From contig NZ_JAQIPB010000005.1 of NCBI RefSeq assembly GCF_028023875.1, positions 39,086-103,085 of the forward strand: a stretch of 64,000 nt of DNA, given 5' to 3'. Positions 16,826-26,317 of the stretch are shown here, piece after piece. How positions within the stretch are numbered: the stretch's first letter is position 1; each line of letters opens with the position of its first letter. The translations under genes and the position numbers were made by a program. The notes below the pieces were generated by a model. The model did not search any database, was not told the DNA's origin, and saw nothing but the letters and a program-made list of their open reading frames with translations. Origin of the DNA: Xenophilus arseniciresistens. GTDB lineage: Bacteria > Pseudomonadota > Gammaproteobacteria > Burkholderiales > Burkholderiaceae_C.

Positions 16826-19800
16826 CAGTGGTGGTCTTTCTGCATCACATCGTTGTAGGTCACGGTCGCCTCATGGGCCGCGGCGCGGTCGGCCAGGCGC
16901 TGCACGGCGGCGTCCACGTTGCGCTCCACTTCCTTCTCGGCCTGCTCTTCCACCCAGCGGTGGCTGCGGATCGACTGGTGGGCCAGCGCCGTGAGGATCA
17001 GCATGGTGGCGCCCAGCACCAGCGCGAACACGCCGATGTCGAAGAACAGCGCGCTGGGCACATGCAGCTCGCCCAGCACCGGCAGCGTCAGGTGCGCCGT
17101 GTGCGAGGTCAGGAAGGGAAAGCCCAGCACGATGGCGCCGCCGCCCGTGGCCAGGGCCATCATCAGGCCCACGGCGATCCAGCGGCGCGGGTAGATGCGC
17201 AGGTGCTCCTCCACCCATTCGGCGCCCGAGACGATGAACTGCAGCATCAGCGCCACCGACATCACCAGCCCGGCCACGAAGCCGCCGCCGGGCGCGTTGT
17301 GGCCGCGCATGAAGAAGTAGACCGACACCAGCACCGCCAGCGGCAGCAGCAGGCGCACCAGCACGGCCGGCACCATCAGGTAGCCGACGGCCGTGTCCTT
17401 GGCGCGGCGCGGGTTCAGCAGGTCGCTGCCGTCATGCAGCTGCGCGCGCTGCTGCGGCGGCAGGGCCATCGATTCTTCGGCCGGGCGGAAGCGCCGCAGC
17501 AGCGCATAGACCGTCAGGGCCACGATGCCCAGCACCGTGATCTCGCCGAAGGTGTCGAAGCCGCGGAAGTCCACCAGCATCACGTTGACCACGTTGGTGC
17601 CGCCGCCCTCGGTGAGGGCGCGCTCCAGGAAGAAGGGCGAAATGCTCTGGTCCTGCGGCCGCGTCATCATCAGCCAGGCCAGCGCGGCCATGCCGGCGCC
17701 CGCGAGGATGGCGACGCTCAGGTCGCGCCCGCGCCGGCTCCAGGCGCGCACACGGCCGAAGGCGCCGTCGTACACGGGCCTGACCTCCGACTTGCGCATC
17801 GGCAGCCAGCGCAGGCCCAGCAGGATCAGCAGCGTGGTCACCACTTCCACCACGAGCTGGGTCAGCGCCAGGTCGGGGGCCGAGAACCACATGTAGGTCA
17901 GGCAGCTCACCAGGCCGGCCACCGAGGCGCCGGTCAGCGCCGCGAGCCGGTGGAACTTGGCCTGCCAGGCGGCAAAGATGGCGGCGGTGCAGCCGATCAC
18001 CCAGGTCATGGCGAACATGGGCGAGAAGGGCAGCGGTTCGCGCACCCCGGCACTGGCCGGCACGAAGTACAGCGAGGCCGCTGCGCCCAGCAGCGCCACC
18101 AGCACCAGCAGCAGCAATTGCGGCTGCAGCCGGCGCGTGCCCAGCACCCGGCGGCTGCGGCGACCCAGCTCGGACAGCTGGGCCAGCGCATGCTCGAACA
18201 GGCGCTGGGCGTCGATGCGGTGCAGGAGCGGCGTGCGCACCAGCCCGCCCGCCTCGCGTCGGCGGCGCTGCAGCAGGTAGATGGCGCCGCCGCCCACCAG
18301 CGCCACGAAGCTCATCGCCAGCGGCAGGTTGAAGCCGTGCCAGACAGCCAGGCTGTAGGGCGGCAGCACGCCGCCGACCACGGGCGCGGCCGAGGCGGCC
18401 AGGAAGCTGCCCACCGACCAGGCCGGCAGCACGCCCACCACCAGGCAGGCCAGCACCAGCAGCTCGACCGGTACGCGCATCCAGTGCGGGGGCTCGTGCG
18501 GCGGCCGGGGCACCTGGTCGCCACAGGGCGGGCCAAAGAACACGTCGAAGACGAAACGCGCCGAATAGGCGACGCTGAAGGCGCCCGCCACCGTGGCCAG
18601 CACGGGCAGGGCGAATTCGAGCCAGGGCGCGGCTTCCAGGAAGACCGTCTCGGCGAAGAACATCTCCTTGGACAGGAAGCCGTTGAGCAGCGGCACGCCG
18701 GCCATCGACGCGCTGGCGATGATGGCCAGGGTGCTGGTGATGGGCATGGCCTTCATCAGGCCCGAGAGGCGGTGGATGTCGCGCGTGCCGGTCTCGTGGT
18801 CGATGATGCCCGCGGCCATGAACAGCGAGGCCTTAAAGGTCGCGTGGTTCATGATGTGGAAGACCGCCGCCACCGCGGCCAGCGGGCTGTTCATGCCCAG
18901 CAGCAGCGTGATCAGGCCCAGGTGCGAGATGGTGGAATAGGCCAGCAGCGCCTTGAGGTCGCGCTGGAACATGGCGATGTAGCCGCCCACCAGCAAGGTG
19001 GCGGCGCCCGCGCCGCCCACCAGCCAGAACCAGGCTTCGGTGCCCGAGAGCGCGGGCCACAGCCGCGCCATCAGGAACACGCCCAGCTTCACCATCGTGG
19101 CCGAGTGCAGGTAGGCCGACACCGGCGTGGGCGCGGCCATGGCCCGCGGCAGCCAGAAATGGAAGGGGAACTGCGCGCTCTTGGTGAAGGCGCCCAGCAG
19201 CACCAGCACCAGCGCCACCGGGTAGAGGGCGTGGGCGCGGATCAGATCGCCCGAGGCCAGCACCACGTCCAGCTCGTAGCTGCCCACGATGCGGCCGATG
19301 ATCAGCACCCCGCCCAGCAGCGCGAGCCCGCCTGCGCCCGTCACGGTGAGCGCCATGCGCGCTCCGCGCCGCGCGTCGCGCCGGTGGTGCCAGTAGCCGA
19401 TGAGCAGGAAGGAAAACAGGCTGGTGAGTTCCCAGAACATCACCATCTGGATCAGGTTGCCCGACAGCACCACGCCCACCATCGAGCCCATGAAGGCCAG
19501 GAAGAAGGCGAAGAAGCGCGGCACCGGGTCGGAGGCCGACATGTAGTAGCGCGCGTACAGCACCACCAGCGCGCCGATGCCCAGCACCAGCATGCAGAAC
19601 AGCCAGGCGAAGCCGTCCAGTCGGAAGGAGAGATTCAGGCCCAGCGCAGGCAGCCAGCCGATCTCCTGGCGCAGCACGTTGCCGTCGGCCAGCTGCGGGA
19701 ACATCCAGGCCACGCTGGCTGCACATCCCACTGCCACCAGCCCCGCCAACGTCGACTCGCTGTTGCGGGCATTCGACGGCAGCAGGGCCGCCAGCGCGCT

Positions 19801-19839
19801 GGCGAGGAAGGGGAGGGCAACGAGCAGGACCAGGGGCAT
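16825..19839 (-). CDS. phaAB: Mrp/Pha antiporter fused subunits A and B
   Basis: A 1004-residue membrane protein. The N-terminal two-thirds is a NuoL-like MrpA (for example FFAFFLAFMGSMVGVVLSGNL, HSATMVKLGVF, YSTISHLGL), followed by the MrpA-specific extension (CLTYMWFSAPDLALTQLVVE). From about residue 825 it continues into a complete MrpB domain (MVPAVLVRLLLPLAVLVSVYFFMRGHNAPGGGFVAGL). Fusion of A and B is typical of the group 2 (Pha-type) operons, where it gives a six-gene set. Reading frame is open throughout, so this is a genuine fusion. First gene of the operon; role is Na+ or K+ extrusion and alkaline pH or salt tolerance. Confidence 0.94.
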   Translation of the reverse strand: MPLVLLVALPFLASALAALLPSNARNSESTLAGLVAVGCAASVAWMFPQLADGNVLRQEIGWLPALGLNLSFRLDGFAWLFCMLVLGIGALVVLYARYYMSASDPVPRFFAFFLAFMGSMVGVVLSGNLIQMVMFWELTSLFSFLLIGYWHHRRDARRGARMALTVTGAGGLALLGGVLIIGRIVGSYELDVVLASGDLIRAHALYPVALVLVLLGAFTKSAQFPFHFWLPRAMAAPTPVSAYLHSATMVKLGVFLMARLWPALSGTEAWFWLVGGAGAATLLVGGYIAMFQRDLKALLAYSTISHLGLITLLLGMNSPLAAVAAVFHIMNHATFKASLFMAAGIIDHETGTRDIHRLSGLMKAMPITSTLAIIASASMAGVPLLNGFLSKEMFFAETVFLEAAPWLEFALPVLATVAGAFSVAYSARFVFDVFFGPPCGDQVPRPPHEPPHWMRVPVELLVLACLVVGVLPAWSVGSFLAASAAPVVGGVLPPYSLAVWHGFNLPLAMSFVALVGGGAIYLLQRRRREAGGLVRTPLLHRIDAQRLFEHALAQLSELGRRSRRVLGTRRLQPQLLLLVLVALLGAAASLYFVPASAGVREPLPFSPMFAMTWVIGCTAAIFAAWQAKFHRLAALTGASVAGLVSCLTYMWFSAPDLALTQLVVEVVTTLLILLGLRWLPMRKSEVRPVYDGAFGRVRAWSRRGRDLSVAILAGAGMAALAWLMMTRPQDQSISPFFLERALTEGGGTNVVNVMLVDFRGFDTFGEITVLGIVALTVYALLRRFRPAEESMALPPQQRAQLHDGSDLLNPRRAKDTAVGYLMVPAVLVRLLLPLAVLVSVYFFMRGHNAPGGGFVAGLVMSVALMLQFIVSGAEWVEEHLRIYPRRWIAVGLMMALATGGGAIVLGFPFLTSHTAHLTLPVLGELHVPSALFFDIGVFALVLGATMLILTALAHQSIRSHRWVEEQAEKEVERNVDAAVQRLADRAAAHEATVTYNDVMQKDHH

Positions 19840-19974
19840 TGCGATGAATTCTATCGAACGACCCTGCGCGCATCATTGAAAAGGGCTTGCGGGAACGGGG
19901 CTTGCTTGCGCCTCTTTTTCCGATGTCTGCAAGGGCGCGGCGCGCCTGTTTTTCCTCAGGCCATGAGCAGCTTC

Positions 19975-20373
19975 TCAGCGCGCGCCCAGGCCCTGCGCCG
20001 TCAGCAGCCCCAGCCAGGTCAGCACGAGCGAGCCCGCCAGATGCAGCCCCGCCTGCGCCAGGGCCAGGGCCACGCGCCCCTGCATCAGGTGCGCGACCAC
20101 CTCGGCCGAAAAGGTCGAGAAGGTGGTCAGCCCTCCCAGGAAACCGGTGACCAGCGCCAGCCGCCAGACCGGATCGAGCTGCGGCATCGCCTGGAAGATG
20201 CCCAGCGCGAGCCCGACCAGGTAGCCACCCAGCAGGTTGGCCGCCAGCGTGCCCAGCGGCACGGCGCCATGCCCGTTGAGCCACAGCGCCAGCACCCAGC
20301 GCAGCAGCGCGCCCAGGCCGGCGCCGATGAACACGGCAAAGGCCGCTAGCATGGAAAGATGGTTGTTGATCAT
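19975..20373 (-). CDS. crcB: Fluoride channel CrcB/Fluc
   Basis: A 132-residue small membrane protein with four helices that exports fluoride as a dual-topology dimer. Family signatures: [10 protein letters not shown] near the N-terminus, NLLGGYLVG, and [15 protein letters not shown], which contains the Phe-box and the central Na+ site region. The ATG at 20373 gives the full first helix; ATG at 20352 is an alternative. No fluoride riboswitch was recognised upstream: only a 15-bp overlap with the divergent racemase-like gene lies there. Confidence 0.92.
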   Translation of the reverse strand: MINNHLSMLAAFAVFIGAGLGALLRWVLALWLNGHGAVPLGTLAANLLGGYLVGLALGIFQAMPQLDPVWRLALVTGFLGGLTTFSTFSAEVVAHLMQGRVALALAQAGLHLAGSLVLTWLGLLTAQGLGAR

Positions 20374-21105
20374 CGTCAGGCCGGCACTGTAGCCGCGCCG
20401 CATGCCGGCGCCCTGGGCGTGGTCATGCTCGACACGCGCTTTCCCAGGCCGCTGGGCGACATCGGCCATCCGCACAGCTTCGGCTGTGTCACGCAGCAAC
20501 TGCGCGTGCCAGGCGCCTGGCCGCGCGAGGTGGTGGGCTCGCCCGAAGCCTTGCGCGCGATGGCGCCGGCCTTCCTGGATGCCGTGCAGACCCTGGAGCG
20601 GCAGGGCGCCTGCGCCGTGACCACCAGCTGCGGTTTTCTGGTGCTGCTGCAGGACCTGCTGCAGGCCGCCGTGAAGGTGCCGGTGCGCAGCTCCAGCCTG
20701 TTGCAGCTGCCGGCCTTGCTCCGGCAGGAACCGCAGGTCGGCGTGCTGACCATCAGCGCGCAGGCGTTGACACCAGCGCACCTGCTGGCTGCGGGCGTGC
20801 CGGCGGCGCGTCTGGACGATGTGCGGGTGCAGGGCGTGGATCCGGCCAGCCACTTCGTGCAGGCCATTCTGGGCAATGCGCCTGCGCTGGAGCTGGCACG
20901 TGCACAAGCCGAGGTGGTGGCCGCAGCTCGAGCGCTGCAAGAGCGCGAGCCACGGCTGCAAACCCTGGTGCTGGAATGCACCAACCTGCCGCCCTACGCG
21001 GCGGCCCTGGCCGCGGCCACCGGCTGGCGCTGCCTTTCGCTGCTGGACGATGCGGTGCTGCGCGCAGCCATCATCAACTCATCATCTGCTGCGGCAGCCA
21101 GGTGA
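20359..21105 (+). CDS. Aspartate/glutamate racemase-family protein
   Basis: A 248-residue protein with the family N-terminus [18 protein letters not shown] and two candidate catalytic cysteines, in TTSCGFL and LECTNLPPY. These proteins share the cofactor-free racemase/decarboxylase fold (Asp/Glu racemase, maleate isomerase, arylmalonate decarboxylase); substrate unknown. Start is uncertain: ATG at 20359 overlaps divergent crcB by 15 bp, while GTG 20419 or ATG 20425 would truncate the first strand. The 3' end overlaps convergent dctM by 32 bp. Confidence 0.75.
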   Translation: MVVDHRQAGTVAAPHAGALGVVMLDTRFPRPLGDIGHPHSFGCVTQQLRVPGAWPREVVGSPEALRAMAPAFLDAVQTLERQGACAVTTSCGFLVLLQDLLQAAVKVPVRSSSLLQLPALLRQEPQVGVLTISAQALTPAHLLAAGVPAARLDDVRVQGVDPASHFVQAILGNAPALELARAQAEVVAAARALQEREPRLQTLVLECTNLPPYAAALAAATGWRCLSLLDDAVLRAAIINSSSAAAAR

Positions 21106-22375
21106 CCAGGCCCGGGAACAGGTAGATCAGCAGCACGGCCAGGCACATCAGCGCGAACATGGGTGCGGCGACCTTGGCGATCCAGGGCAGTTCGCGGCCC
21201 GTCATGCCCTGCAGCACGAACAGGTTGAAGCCCACGGGCGGCGTGATCTGCGCCATCTCGACCACCAGCACGATGAAGATGCCGAACCAGATCGGGTCGA
21301 TGCCGGCCTTCTGCACGGTGGGCATCAGCACGCCCATGGTCAGCACCACCATGGAAATGCCGTCGAGGAAGCAGCCCAGGATGATGAAGAAGATCGCGAG
21401 CACCGCGATCAGTTGCCCCTGCGTCAGTCCCAGCGTGGCGATCCATTCGGCCAGATGGCGCGGCAGGCCGATGTAGCCCATGGACAGCGTGAGGAAGGCC
21501 GCGCCGGCGAGGATCAGCGCGATCATGCAGTACAGCCGGGTGGCGCCCAGCAGCGCGTCGCGGAAGGTGGCCCACGACAGCGAGCCCTGCGCGGCCGAGA
21601 TGATCAGCGAGCCCACCACGCCCAGCGCCGCAGCCTCGGTGGCGGTGGCGATGCCCGCGTAGATGGAGCCCAGCACGGCCACGATCAGCAGCACCACCGG
21701 GATCAGGCTGCGCGAGGCCGCGAGCTTCTGCACGAAGGTGGTTTTGGCGTCGGCCGCGGGCACGAGCTGCGGGTTGCGCAGCGCCCACAGCGCGATGTAG
21801 CCCGAGAACAGCAGCCCCAGCACCAGCCCCGGCACCACGCCCGCGATGAACAGCCGCGCGATCGAGACCTCGGCCGCCACGCCATAGACGATCATGATGA
21901 TGGACGGCGGAATCAGCAGGCCCAGTGTGCTGGCCCCGGCCAGCGTGCCCACGACCATGTGATCGGGGTAGCCGCGGCGCTTGAGTTCGGGCAGCGTCAT
22001 CTTGCCGATGGTGGCGCAGGTGGCTGCACTGGAGCCCGACACCGCCGCGAAGATGGTGCAGCCGACCACGTTGGTGTGCAGCAGCCGCCCGGGCAGGGCC
22101 TGCATCCATGGCGACAGGCCCTTGAACATGTCCTGCGAGAGCCGCGTGCGGAACAGGATTTCGCCCATCCACACGAACAGCGGCAGCGCCGTGAGCGTCC
22201 AGCTCGAGGCCGAGCCCCAGATGGTCACGGCCATGGCATCGCCCGCCGGACGCGCCGAGAACAGCTGCATGCCGATCCAGGCCACGCCCGAGAGCGTCAG
22301 GCCGATCCAGACGCCGCTGCCCAGGATCAGGAACAGCGACAGCACCAGCAGGGCGGTGACGGCGAGCTCATTCAT
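21074..22375 (-). CDS. dctM: TRAP transporter large permease DctM
   Basis: A 433-residue integral membrane subunit with about 12-13 helices that drives Na+-coupled uptake of organic acids delivered by DctP. DctM landmarks include the repeated [14 protein letters not shown] and [15 protein letters not shown] segments. Its start overlaps dctQ by 8 bp. Last gene of the dctPQM operon; no intrinsic terminator was seen past its stop, where it meets the convergent racemase-like gene. Confidence 0.94.
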   Translation of the reverse strand: MNELAVTALLVLSLFLILGSGVWIGLTLSGVAWIGMQLFSARPAGDAMAVTIWGSASSWTLTALPLFVWMGEILFRTRLSQDMFKGLSPWMQALPGRLLHTNVVGCTIFAAVSGSSAATCATIGKMTLPELKRRGYPDHMVVGTLAGASTLGLLIPPSIIMIVYGVAAEVSIARLFIAGVVPGLVLGLLFSGYIALWALRNPQLVPAADAKTTFVQKLAASRSLIPVVLLIVAVLGSIYAGIATATEAAALGVVGSLIISAAQGSLSWATFRDALLGATRLYCMIALILAGAAFLTLSMGYIGLPRHLAEWIATLGLTQGQLIAVLAIFFIILGCFLDGISMVVLTMGVLMPTVQKAGIDPIWFGIFIVLVVEMAQITPPVGFNLFVLQGMTGRELPWIAKVAAPMFALMCLAVLLIYLFPGLVTWLPQQMMS

Positions 22376-22883
22376 TGCGCAGCGCCTCCCCGCTGGCCGC
22401 CTGCACGCGCCGGCCGCGCAGCTCCAGCACCAGCTCGTCGAGGAAGGCGATCGCGAAGATCACCGTGCCCACGGCCATGGCCAGTTGTGGGATCCACAGC
22501 GGCGTGGCGTCGTTGGAGGTGGAGATGTCGTGGAAGGCATGCGACTGCCAGACCAAGCGGCAGCTGTAGAAGGCGAACAGCAGCGCCAGCAGCGCGGCCA
22601 TGGCCAGCGACCAGACTTCGAGCCCCTTGCGCGCGCCGCCGCGCAGCGCGTTGATGAGCAGGGTCACGCGGATGTGTTCGCCGCGCTTGAGCGTGTGCGC
22701 CAGCGCCAGGAAGCCGGCCGCGGCCATCAGGTAGCCGGCATAGGCATCGATGCCCGCGATGTTGAAGTGGAACTGCCGCCCGAGGATGGACAGCAGCACG
22801 GCGATGAGCAGCGCCACCATGAACAGCGCCGCCAGCCAGGCGGCGCCGTCATAGAGCGCATCGAGCAGTCGGCGCACCGGCAC
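22368..22883 (-). CDS. dctQ: TRAP transporter small permease DctQ
   Basis: A 171-residue four-helix membrane subunit that links DctP and DctM. The pattern GIDAYAGYLMAAAGFLALAHTLKRGEHIRV is characteristic. The start is GTG at 22883, immediately after the dctP stop codon; an alternative GTG two codons later is equally possible. Confidence 0.92.
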   Translation of the reverse strand: MPVRRLLDALYDGAAWLAALFMVALLIAVLLSILGRQFHFNIAGIDAYAGYLMAAAGFLALAHTLKRGEHIRVTLLINALRGGARKGLEVWSLAMAALLALLFAFYSCRLVWQSHAFHDISTSNDATPLWIPQLAMAVGTVIFAIAFLDELVLELRGRRVQAASGEALRNE

Positions 22884-23849
22884 TTACTTGCGGTAGGCGT
22901 CGATCAGGGCCTTGCCGTCGGCGCCGGCCTTGTCCAGCCACTCCTTGAGCATGGTGTCGCCCACCTTGGCCATGTCGGCCTTGAGCTGGGCCGGCGGCGG
23001 CAGGATGTTCATGCCGTTGGCCTTGAGCTTTTCCTGCGTGTCGGTGTTTTCCTTCTTCGAGGCGGCCCAGCCTCGGGTCTCGGCATCGGCTGCGGCCTTG
23101 AGCACGGCGGTCTTGGTCGGCGCGTCCAGCGCATCGAGCGCCGCCTTGTTGACGATGACGGCGTTCTTGGGCAGCCAGGCCTGCGTGTCGTACCAGTACT
23201 TGATGTGCTCGTAGGTCTTGGTGTCGAAGCCCGTGGAGCCCGAGGACATGTACGACTCGACCACGCCCGTGGCCATGGCCTGCGAGAGCTCGGCGGCCTG
23301 CACCGTGACCGGCTGCGCGCCCACCAGCTCGGCGATGCGCGCGGTGGCCGGGCTGTAGGCGCGCCACTTCACGCCCTTGAGGTCGGCGGCGGCCTGGATC
23401 GGCTTTTTCACATAGATGCCCTGCGGCGGCCAGGGCACCGTGTAGAGCAGGGCCATGCCCTGCTCGCCCAGCTTCTTGTCCAGAAGCGGCTTCTGGGCCT
23501 GGTACAGCTTCCAGGCGGCGTCGTAGCTGTCGGCCAGGAAGGGCAGGCCGTCGGCGCCGAAGACCTGCCACTCGTTCTGGAAGTTCACCAGAAGGATTTC
23601 GCCCGCCTGGGCCTGCCCGCCCTGCACGGCGCGCTTGATCTCTGGCGCCTTGAACAGCGAGGCATTGGCATGCACGGTGATCTTGAGCTTGCCGCCCGTG
23701 GCCTTGTCCACGTCGGTGGCGAACTGCGTGAGGTTGGCCGTGTGGTAGTTGCTGGCCGGATAGGCCGAGGGAAGGTCCCACTTGGTCTGGGCCAGGGTCG
23801 AGCCCGCGAAGGCCAGTGCAGACAGGGCAAGAACGGTTTGGGTGCGCAT
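22884..23849 (-). CDS. dctP: TRAP transporter periplasmic binding protein DctP
   Basis: A 321-residue solute receptor. Sec signal peptide cleaved after about residue 20 (STLA before QTKW). DctP features: GEILLVNFQNEWQVFGADGLPFL, the conserved Arg in VKWRAYSPATARIAELVGAQPVTV that normally binds a substrate carboxylate, and the Ser-rich MSSGSTGFDTKTYEHIKYW region. A GGAG ribosome site sits 7 nt upstream. Ligand is probably an organic acid but cannot be named. Confidence 0.93.
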   Translation of the reverse strand: MRTQTVLALSALAFAGSTLAQTKWDLPSAYPASNYHTANLTQFATDVDKATGGKLKITVHANASLFKAPEIKRAVQGGQAQAGEILLVNFQNEWQVFGADGLPFLADSYDAAWKLYQAQKPLLDKKLGEQGMALLYTVPWPPQGIYVKKPIQAAADLKGVKWRAYSPATARIAELVGAQPVTVQAAELSQAMATGVVESYMSSGSTGFDTKTYEHIKYWYDTQAWLPKNAVIVNKAALDALDAPTKTAVLKAAADAETRGWAASKKENTDTQEKLKANGMNILPPPAQLKADMAKVGDTMLKEWLDKAGADGKALIDAYRK

Positions 23850-23959
23850 GCAATCTCCGGTAGGGAAGTCATCACGAAGCGAAGGAAGCATACGGAGCAA
23901 ATATCGCGCCACCACTCGGGGGCAACCCTGTCGCGTGCTTGTTGCGCGCGGCTGTTGCG

Positions 23960-24256
23960 TTAGCGAGGGGCTGCGGGCACGCTGGACGGATAGGGCCTGC
24001 CATTGACGGTCAGACCGGCGCCCGACAGCTTGTGCGCCGCCTTTTCCTTCACGCCCTTGACCCGGGCCATGAAGTCGTACCAATCCTTGAACTCGCCTTG
24101 CTTGCGCGCGTCGAGGATGCGCTGGGACAGCGCGGGCCCGACACCCGGCAGGCCATCGAACTCGGCGGCTGTGCCCTTGTTCGCGTCCACGGCCGCCAGT
24201 GCCAGGCTGGCACTCATGGCCCACAGGCCGAAGGCGATGACTCTGCTGGTTCGCAT
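23960..24256 (-). CDS. ComEA-like exported helix-hairpin-helix protein
   Basis: A 98-residue protein with an N-terminal signal peptide (cleaved near ALA at residue 21) and a helix-hairpin-helix domain (VDANKGTAAEFDGLPGVGPALSQRILDARK, then DFMARVKGVKEKAAHKL). Such proteins bind DNA in the periplasm and resemble the soluble ComEA used in natural transformation, but no other competence gene is nearby. Monocistronic on the minus strand, 110 bp before dctP. Confidence 0.82.
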   Translation of the reverse strand: MRTSRVIAFGLWAMSASLALAAVDANKGTAAEFDGLPGVGPALSQRILDARKQGEFKDWYDFMARVKGVKEKAAHKLSGAGLTVNGRPYPSSVPAAPR

Positions 24257-24375
24257 GGTGATGACTCCCTGATTGCGTGGATGGGCCGGCGCGGCCGCAG
24301 ATCGCGATCAAAGCGGCGCAAGGCCGGCGGGTCAAGCGAAGCCGGCCGGGCCGCCGTGACGCAGTGCGCATCGCG

Positions 24376-24415
24376 GCGCACAAACGACAACGGCCACCGC
24401 CAAGGGTGGCCGTTG
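24376..24415 (-). terminator. Intrinsic terminator of hsp20
   Basis: Perfect 11-bp stem CAACGGCCACC/GGTGGCCGTTG (24388-24398 and 24405-24415) with a 6-nt loop. Read on the minus strand it is followed by the T-rich TCGTTTGTG. It lies 43 nt after the hsp20 stop. Confidence 0.75.
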
Positions 24416-24458
24416 CATGCCGAGGCGGCGCGCTTCAGGCGCCCGCGGCAAGCCGTGC

Positions 24459-24833
24459 TTACTGGATCGTCAGCGAGACGGTCTTGTTGACCGGTGCAAG
24501 CTTGGCCAGCTTGAGCACGAGCACGCCATTTTCCAGACGCGCTTCGCTGGCGGCTGCATCGATCTCCTGGGGCAGCTCGTAGGCCGCCTTGTACTGGCGG
24601 GCCGCGTCGGCCAGCGTTTCGATGCGGACCACGGCACCTTCGATGCCGATGTTCAGCTGTTCGCGGGCGATGCCGGGCACGTCCAGGCTCAGGGTCCAGC
24701 CCTTGTCGTCTTCCTGGACGTCCAGGCTGCGGCGGGCGCCGACGAAAGCCTCGTTGACGAAGCGCTCGAAGTTGCGGTCAAAGCTGCGGGGAGCAACGAA
24801 AGCGCGGCTGCGCAGAGCAGGTGCGAAGAACAT
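24459..24833 (-). CDS. hsp20: Small heat-shock protein, Hsp20/alpha-crystallin family
   Basis: A 124-residue ATP-independent chaperone. The alpha-crystallin domain covers about residues 35-118, with the consensus GVL strand in ARLENGVLVLKLAK; the C-terminal VSLTIQ holds a variant of the I-x-I anchor. The start at 24833 is set by a perfect AAGGAGA ribosome site 7 nt upstream; an in-frame codon at 24893 would add an unlikely Arg-rich leader. A candidate heat-shock promoter lies at 24932-24961. Confidence 0.92.
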   Translation of the reverse strand: MFFAPALRSRAFVAPRSFDRNFERFVNEAFVGARRSLDVQEDDKGWTLSLDVPGIAREQLNIGIEGAVVRIETLADAARQYKAAYELPQEIDAAASEARLENGVLVLKLAKLAPVNKTVSLTIQ

Positions 24834-24931
24834 GATCAATCTCCTTGAAAGCCGAAATGGACGAAGGGGACAGGCAATGTGCGTCCCGTACACTGCGCGG
24901 CCCTTGTTGTCACGCGGTGCCGCTTGGGGAC

Positions 24932-24961
24932 CATCTAGGCCCCCTCGCCAGCCTTTTCAAG
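24932..24961 (-). promoter_or_regulatory. Candidate sigma-32-like promoter of hsp20
   Basis: On the minus strand, CTTGAA (24961-24956) matches the heat-shock -35 box exactly; about 16 nt later CCTAGATG (24939-24932) is a partial match to CCCCATNT. It lies about 100 nt before the hsp20 ATG. The -10 is imperfect. Confidence 0.4.
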
Positions 24962-24964
24962 AGC

Positions 24965-26248
24965 ATGTCCCTTCCTCTTTTTTCGCGTCGTCAGGTCTTG
25001 AAATCCGGCGCTGCGGCGCTAGGCGCGGCCACGATCACGCGTGTGCAGGCCCAATCGCCCGCGCCCATCCGGCTGGCGCTGGTCGAGAGCTTGAGCGGGC
25101 CCTTCGCCAACACCGGTGAGGCCGTCTACCGCAACCTGCTGTGGGCCGTGGAGCGCGTCAATGCGCGCGGTGGCATCGCGCTGCCCGGCGGCGCCCGGCC
25201 CCTGCAACTGGACCGCTACGACAGCAAGGGCCAGAACGACGAGGCCCTGTCGGCGATGCGCGCGGCGCTCGACGGCGGCGCCCTGGCCGTGCTGCAGGGC
25301 AACTCCTCGGCCACGGCCGCGGCCCTGCTCGACGGCCTGGCCAAGCACAACGAGCGCAACCCCTCGCGCCAGGCGCTGTTCCTCAACTATTCGGCGGTGG
25401 ATCCGGTGCTCACCAACGAGCGCTGCAGCTTCTGGCACTTCCGCTTCGATGCCCATGCCGACATGCGCGTGACGGCGCTTATGGACGTGCTCAAGGACGA
25501 CCGCGGCGTGCAGGCGGCCTACCTGATCGGGCAGGACTACAGCTTCGGCCAGGCCGTGCTGCGCGAATCCAGGCGTCAACTCGGGCAGCTGCGGCCCGAT
25601 GTGCGCATCGTGGGCGAGGAGCTGCACCCGATGGGCCGCGTCAAGGACTTCGCGCCCTACGCGGTCAAGATCAAGGCCAGCGGCGCGCAGGCCGTGATCA
25701 CGGGCAACTGGGGCAACGACCTCACGCTGCTCGTGAAGGCTGCGCGCGAAGTCGGCTTCGAGGGCAAGTTCTACACCTTCTACGGCAACGCGCTGGGCGC
25801 GCCGGCGGCGCTGGGCGATGCCGGCGTGGGCAAGGTGATCGCGGTGGCCGACTGGCTGCCCAACGTGCCCACCGCGGAGTCGGCGGCCTTCTACCGGGCC
25901 TTCCGCACGCGCTTTCCCAATCCGGCCGACGACTATGTGCACATGCGCATGCAGCTGCTGGTCGAGGCGCTGGCGCAGTCCGTGGCGCAGGCGCGCAGCA
26001 CCGAGGTGGCCGCCGTGGCCTGGCAGATGGAAAAGGCCAAGGTCAGCCTGGCCGGACGCAGCGGCCACATGCGCGCCGCGGACCACCAGTTCCAGCAACC
26101 GCTGGTCGTGGGGGTGATGGACCGGCAGGGCAGCCCGGGCGTGGACTTCGACGTGGAAGGCTCGGGCTACGGCTTTCGCGTGATCAAGGACATCGCGCCT
26201 GCGCAGGCGCAGATGCCGCACAGCTGCCGCATGGAGCGGCCCGCCTGA
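24965..26248 (+). CDS. Tat-exported ABC substrate-binding protein (branched-chain amino-acid/urea type)
   Basis: A 427-residue periplasmic binding protein of the LivJ/UrtA superfamily. The N-terminus SRRQVLKSGAAALGAAT is a twin-arginine signal, cleaved near VQA at about residue 30. The Venus-flytrap domain starts IRLALVESLSGPFANTG. No cognate permease or ATPase is adjacent, so it may work with a transporter elsewhere. The upstream frame is open to 24845 but the Tat signal fixes the start at 24965. Confidence 0.88.
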   Translation: MSLPLFSRRQVLKSGAAALGAATITRVQAQSPAPIRLALVESLSGPFANTGEAVYRNLLWAVERVNARGGIALPGGARPLQLDRYDSKGQNDEALSAMRAALDGGALAVLQGNSSATAAALLDGLAKHNERNPSRQALFLNYSAVDPVLTNERCSFWHFRFDAHADMRVTALMDVLKDDRGVQAAYLIGQDYSFGQAVLRESRRQLGQLRPDVRIVGEELHPMGRVKDFAPYAVKIKASGAQAVITGNWGNDLTLLVKAAREVGFEGKFYTFYGNALGAPAALGDAGVGKVIAVADWLPNVPTAESAAFYRAFRTRFPNPADDYVHMRMQLLVEALAQSVAQARSTEVAAVAWQMEKAKVSLAGRSGHMRAADHQFQQPLVVGVMDRQGSPGVDFDVEGSGYGFRVIKDIAPAQAQMPHSCRMERPA

Positions 26249-26317
26249 GAACGCGGGTTGACGGCCGCGGCGCTATGCTCGCCGGCTTCGTCTGCCTTTT
26301 CTGATTTGTCGCCCATC

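Noticed and set aside
19840..19974. pha operon promoter with TAGAAT near the start of phaAB
   Set aside because: A TAGAAT-like -10 is visible on the minus strand but no -35 at a plausible spacing was found, so it was not called.
16828..20349. Long plus-strand open frame (about 1173 codons) opposite the pha operon
   Set aside because: Same artefact: repetitive His/Gln/Arg-rich translation antisense to well-conserved antiporter genes.
20374..20424. Fluoride riboswitch upstream of crcB
   Set aside because: No crcB-motif-like structure is visible and the region is within the divergent gene.
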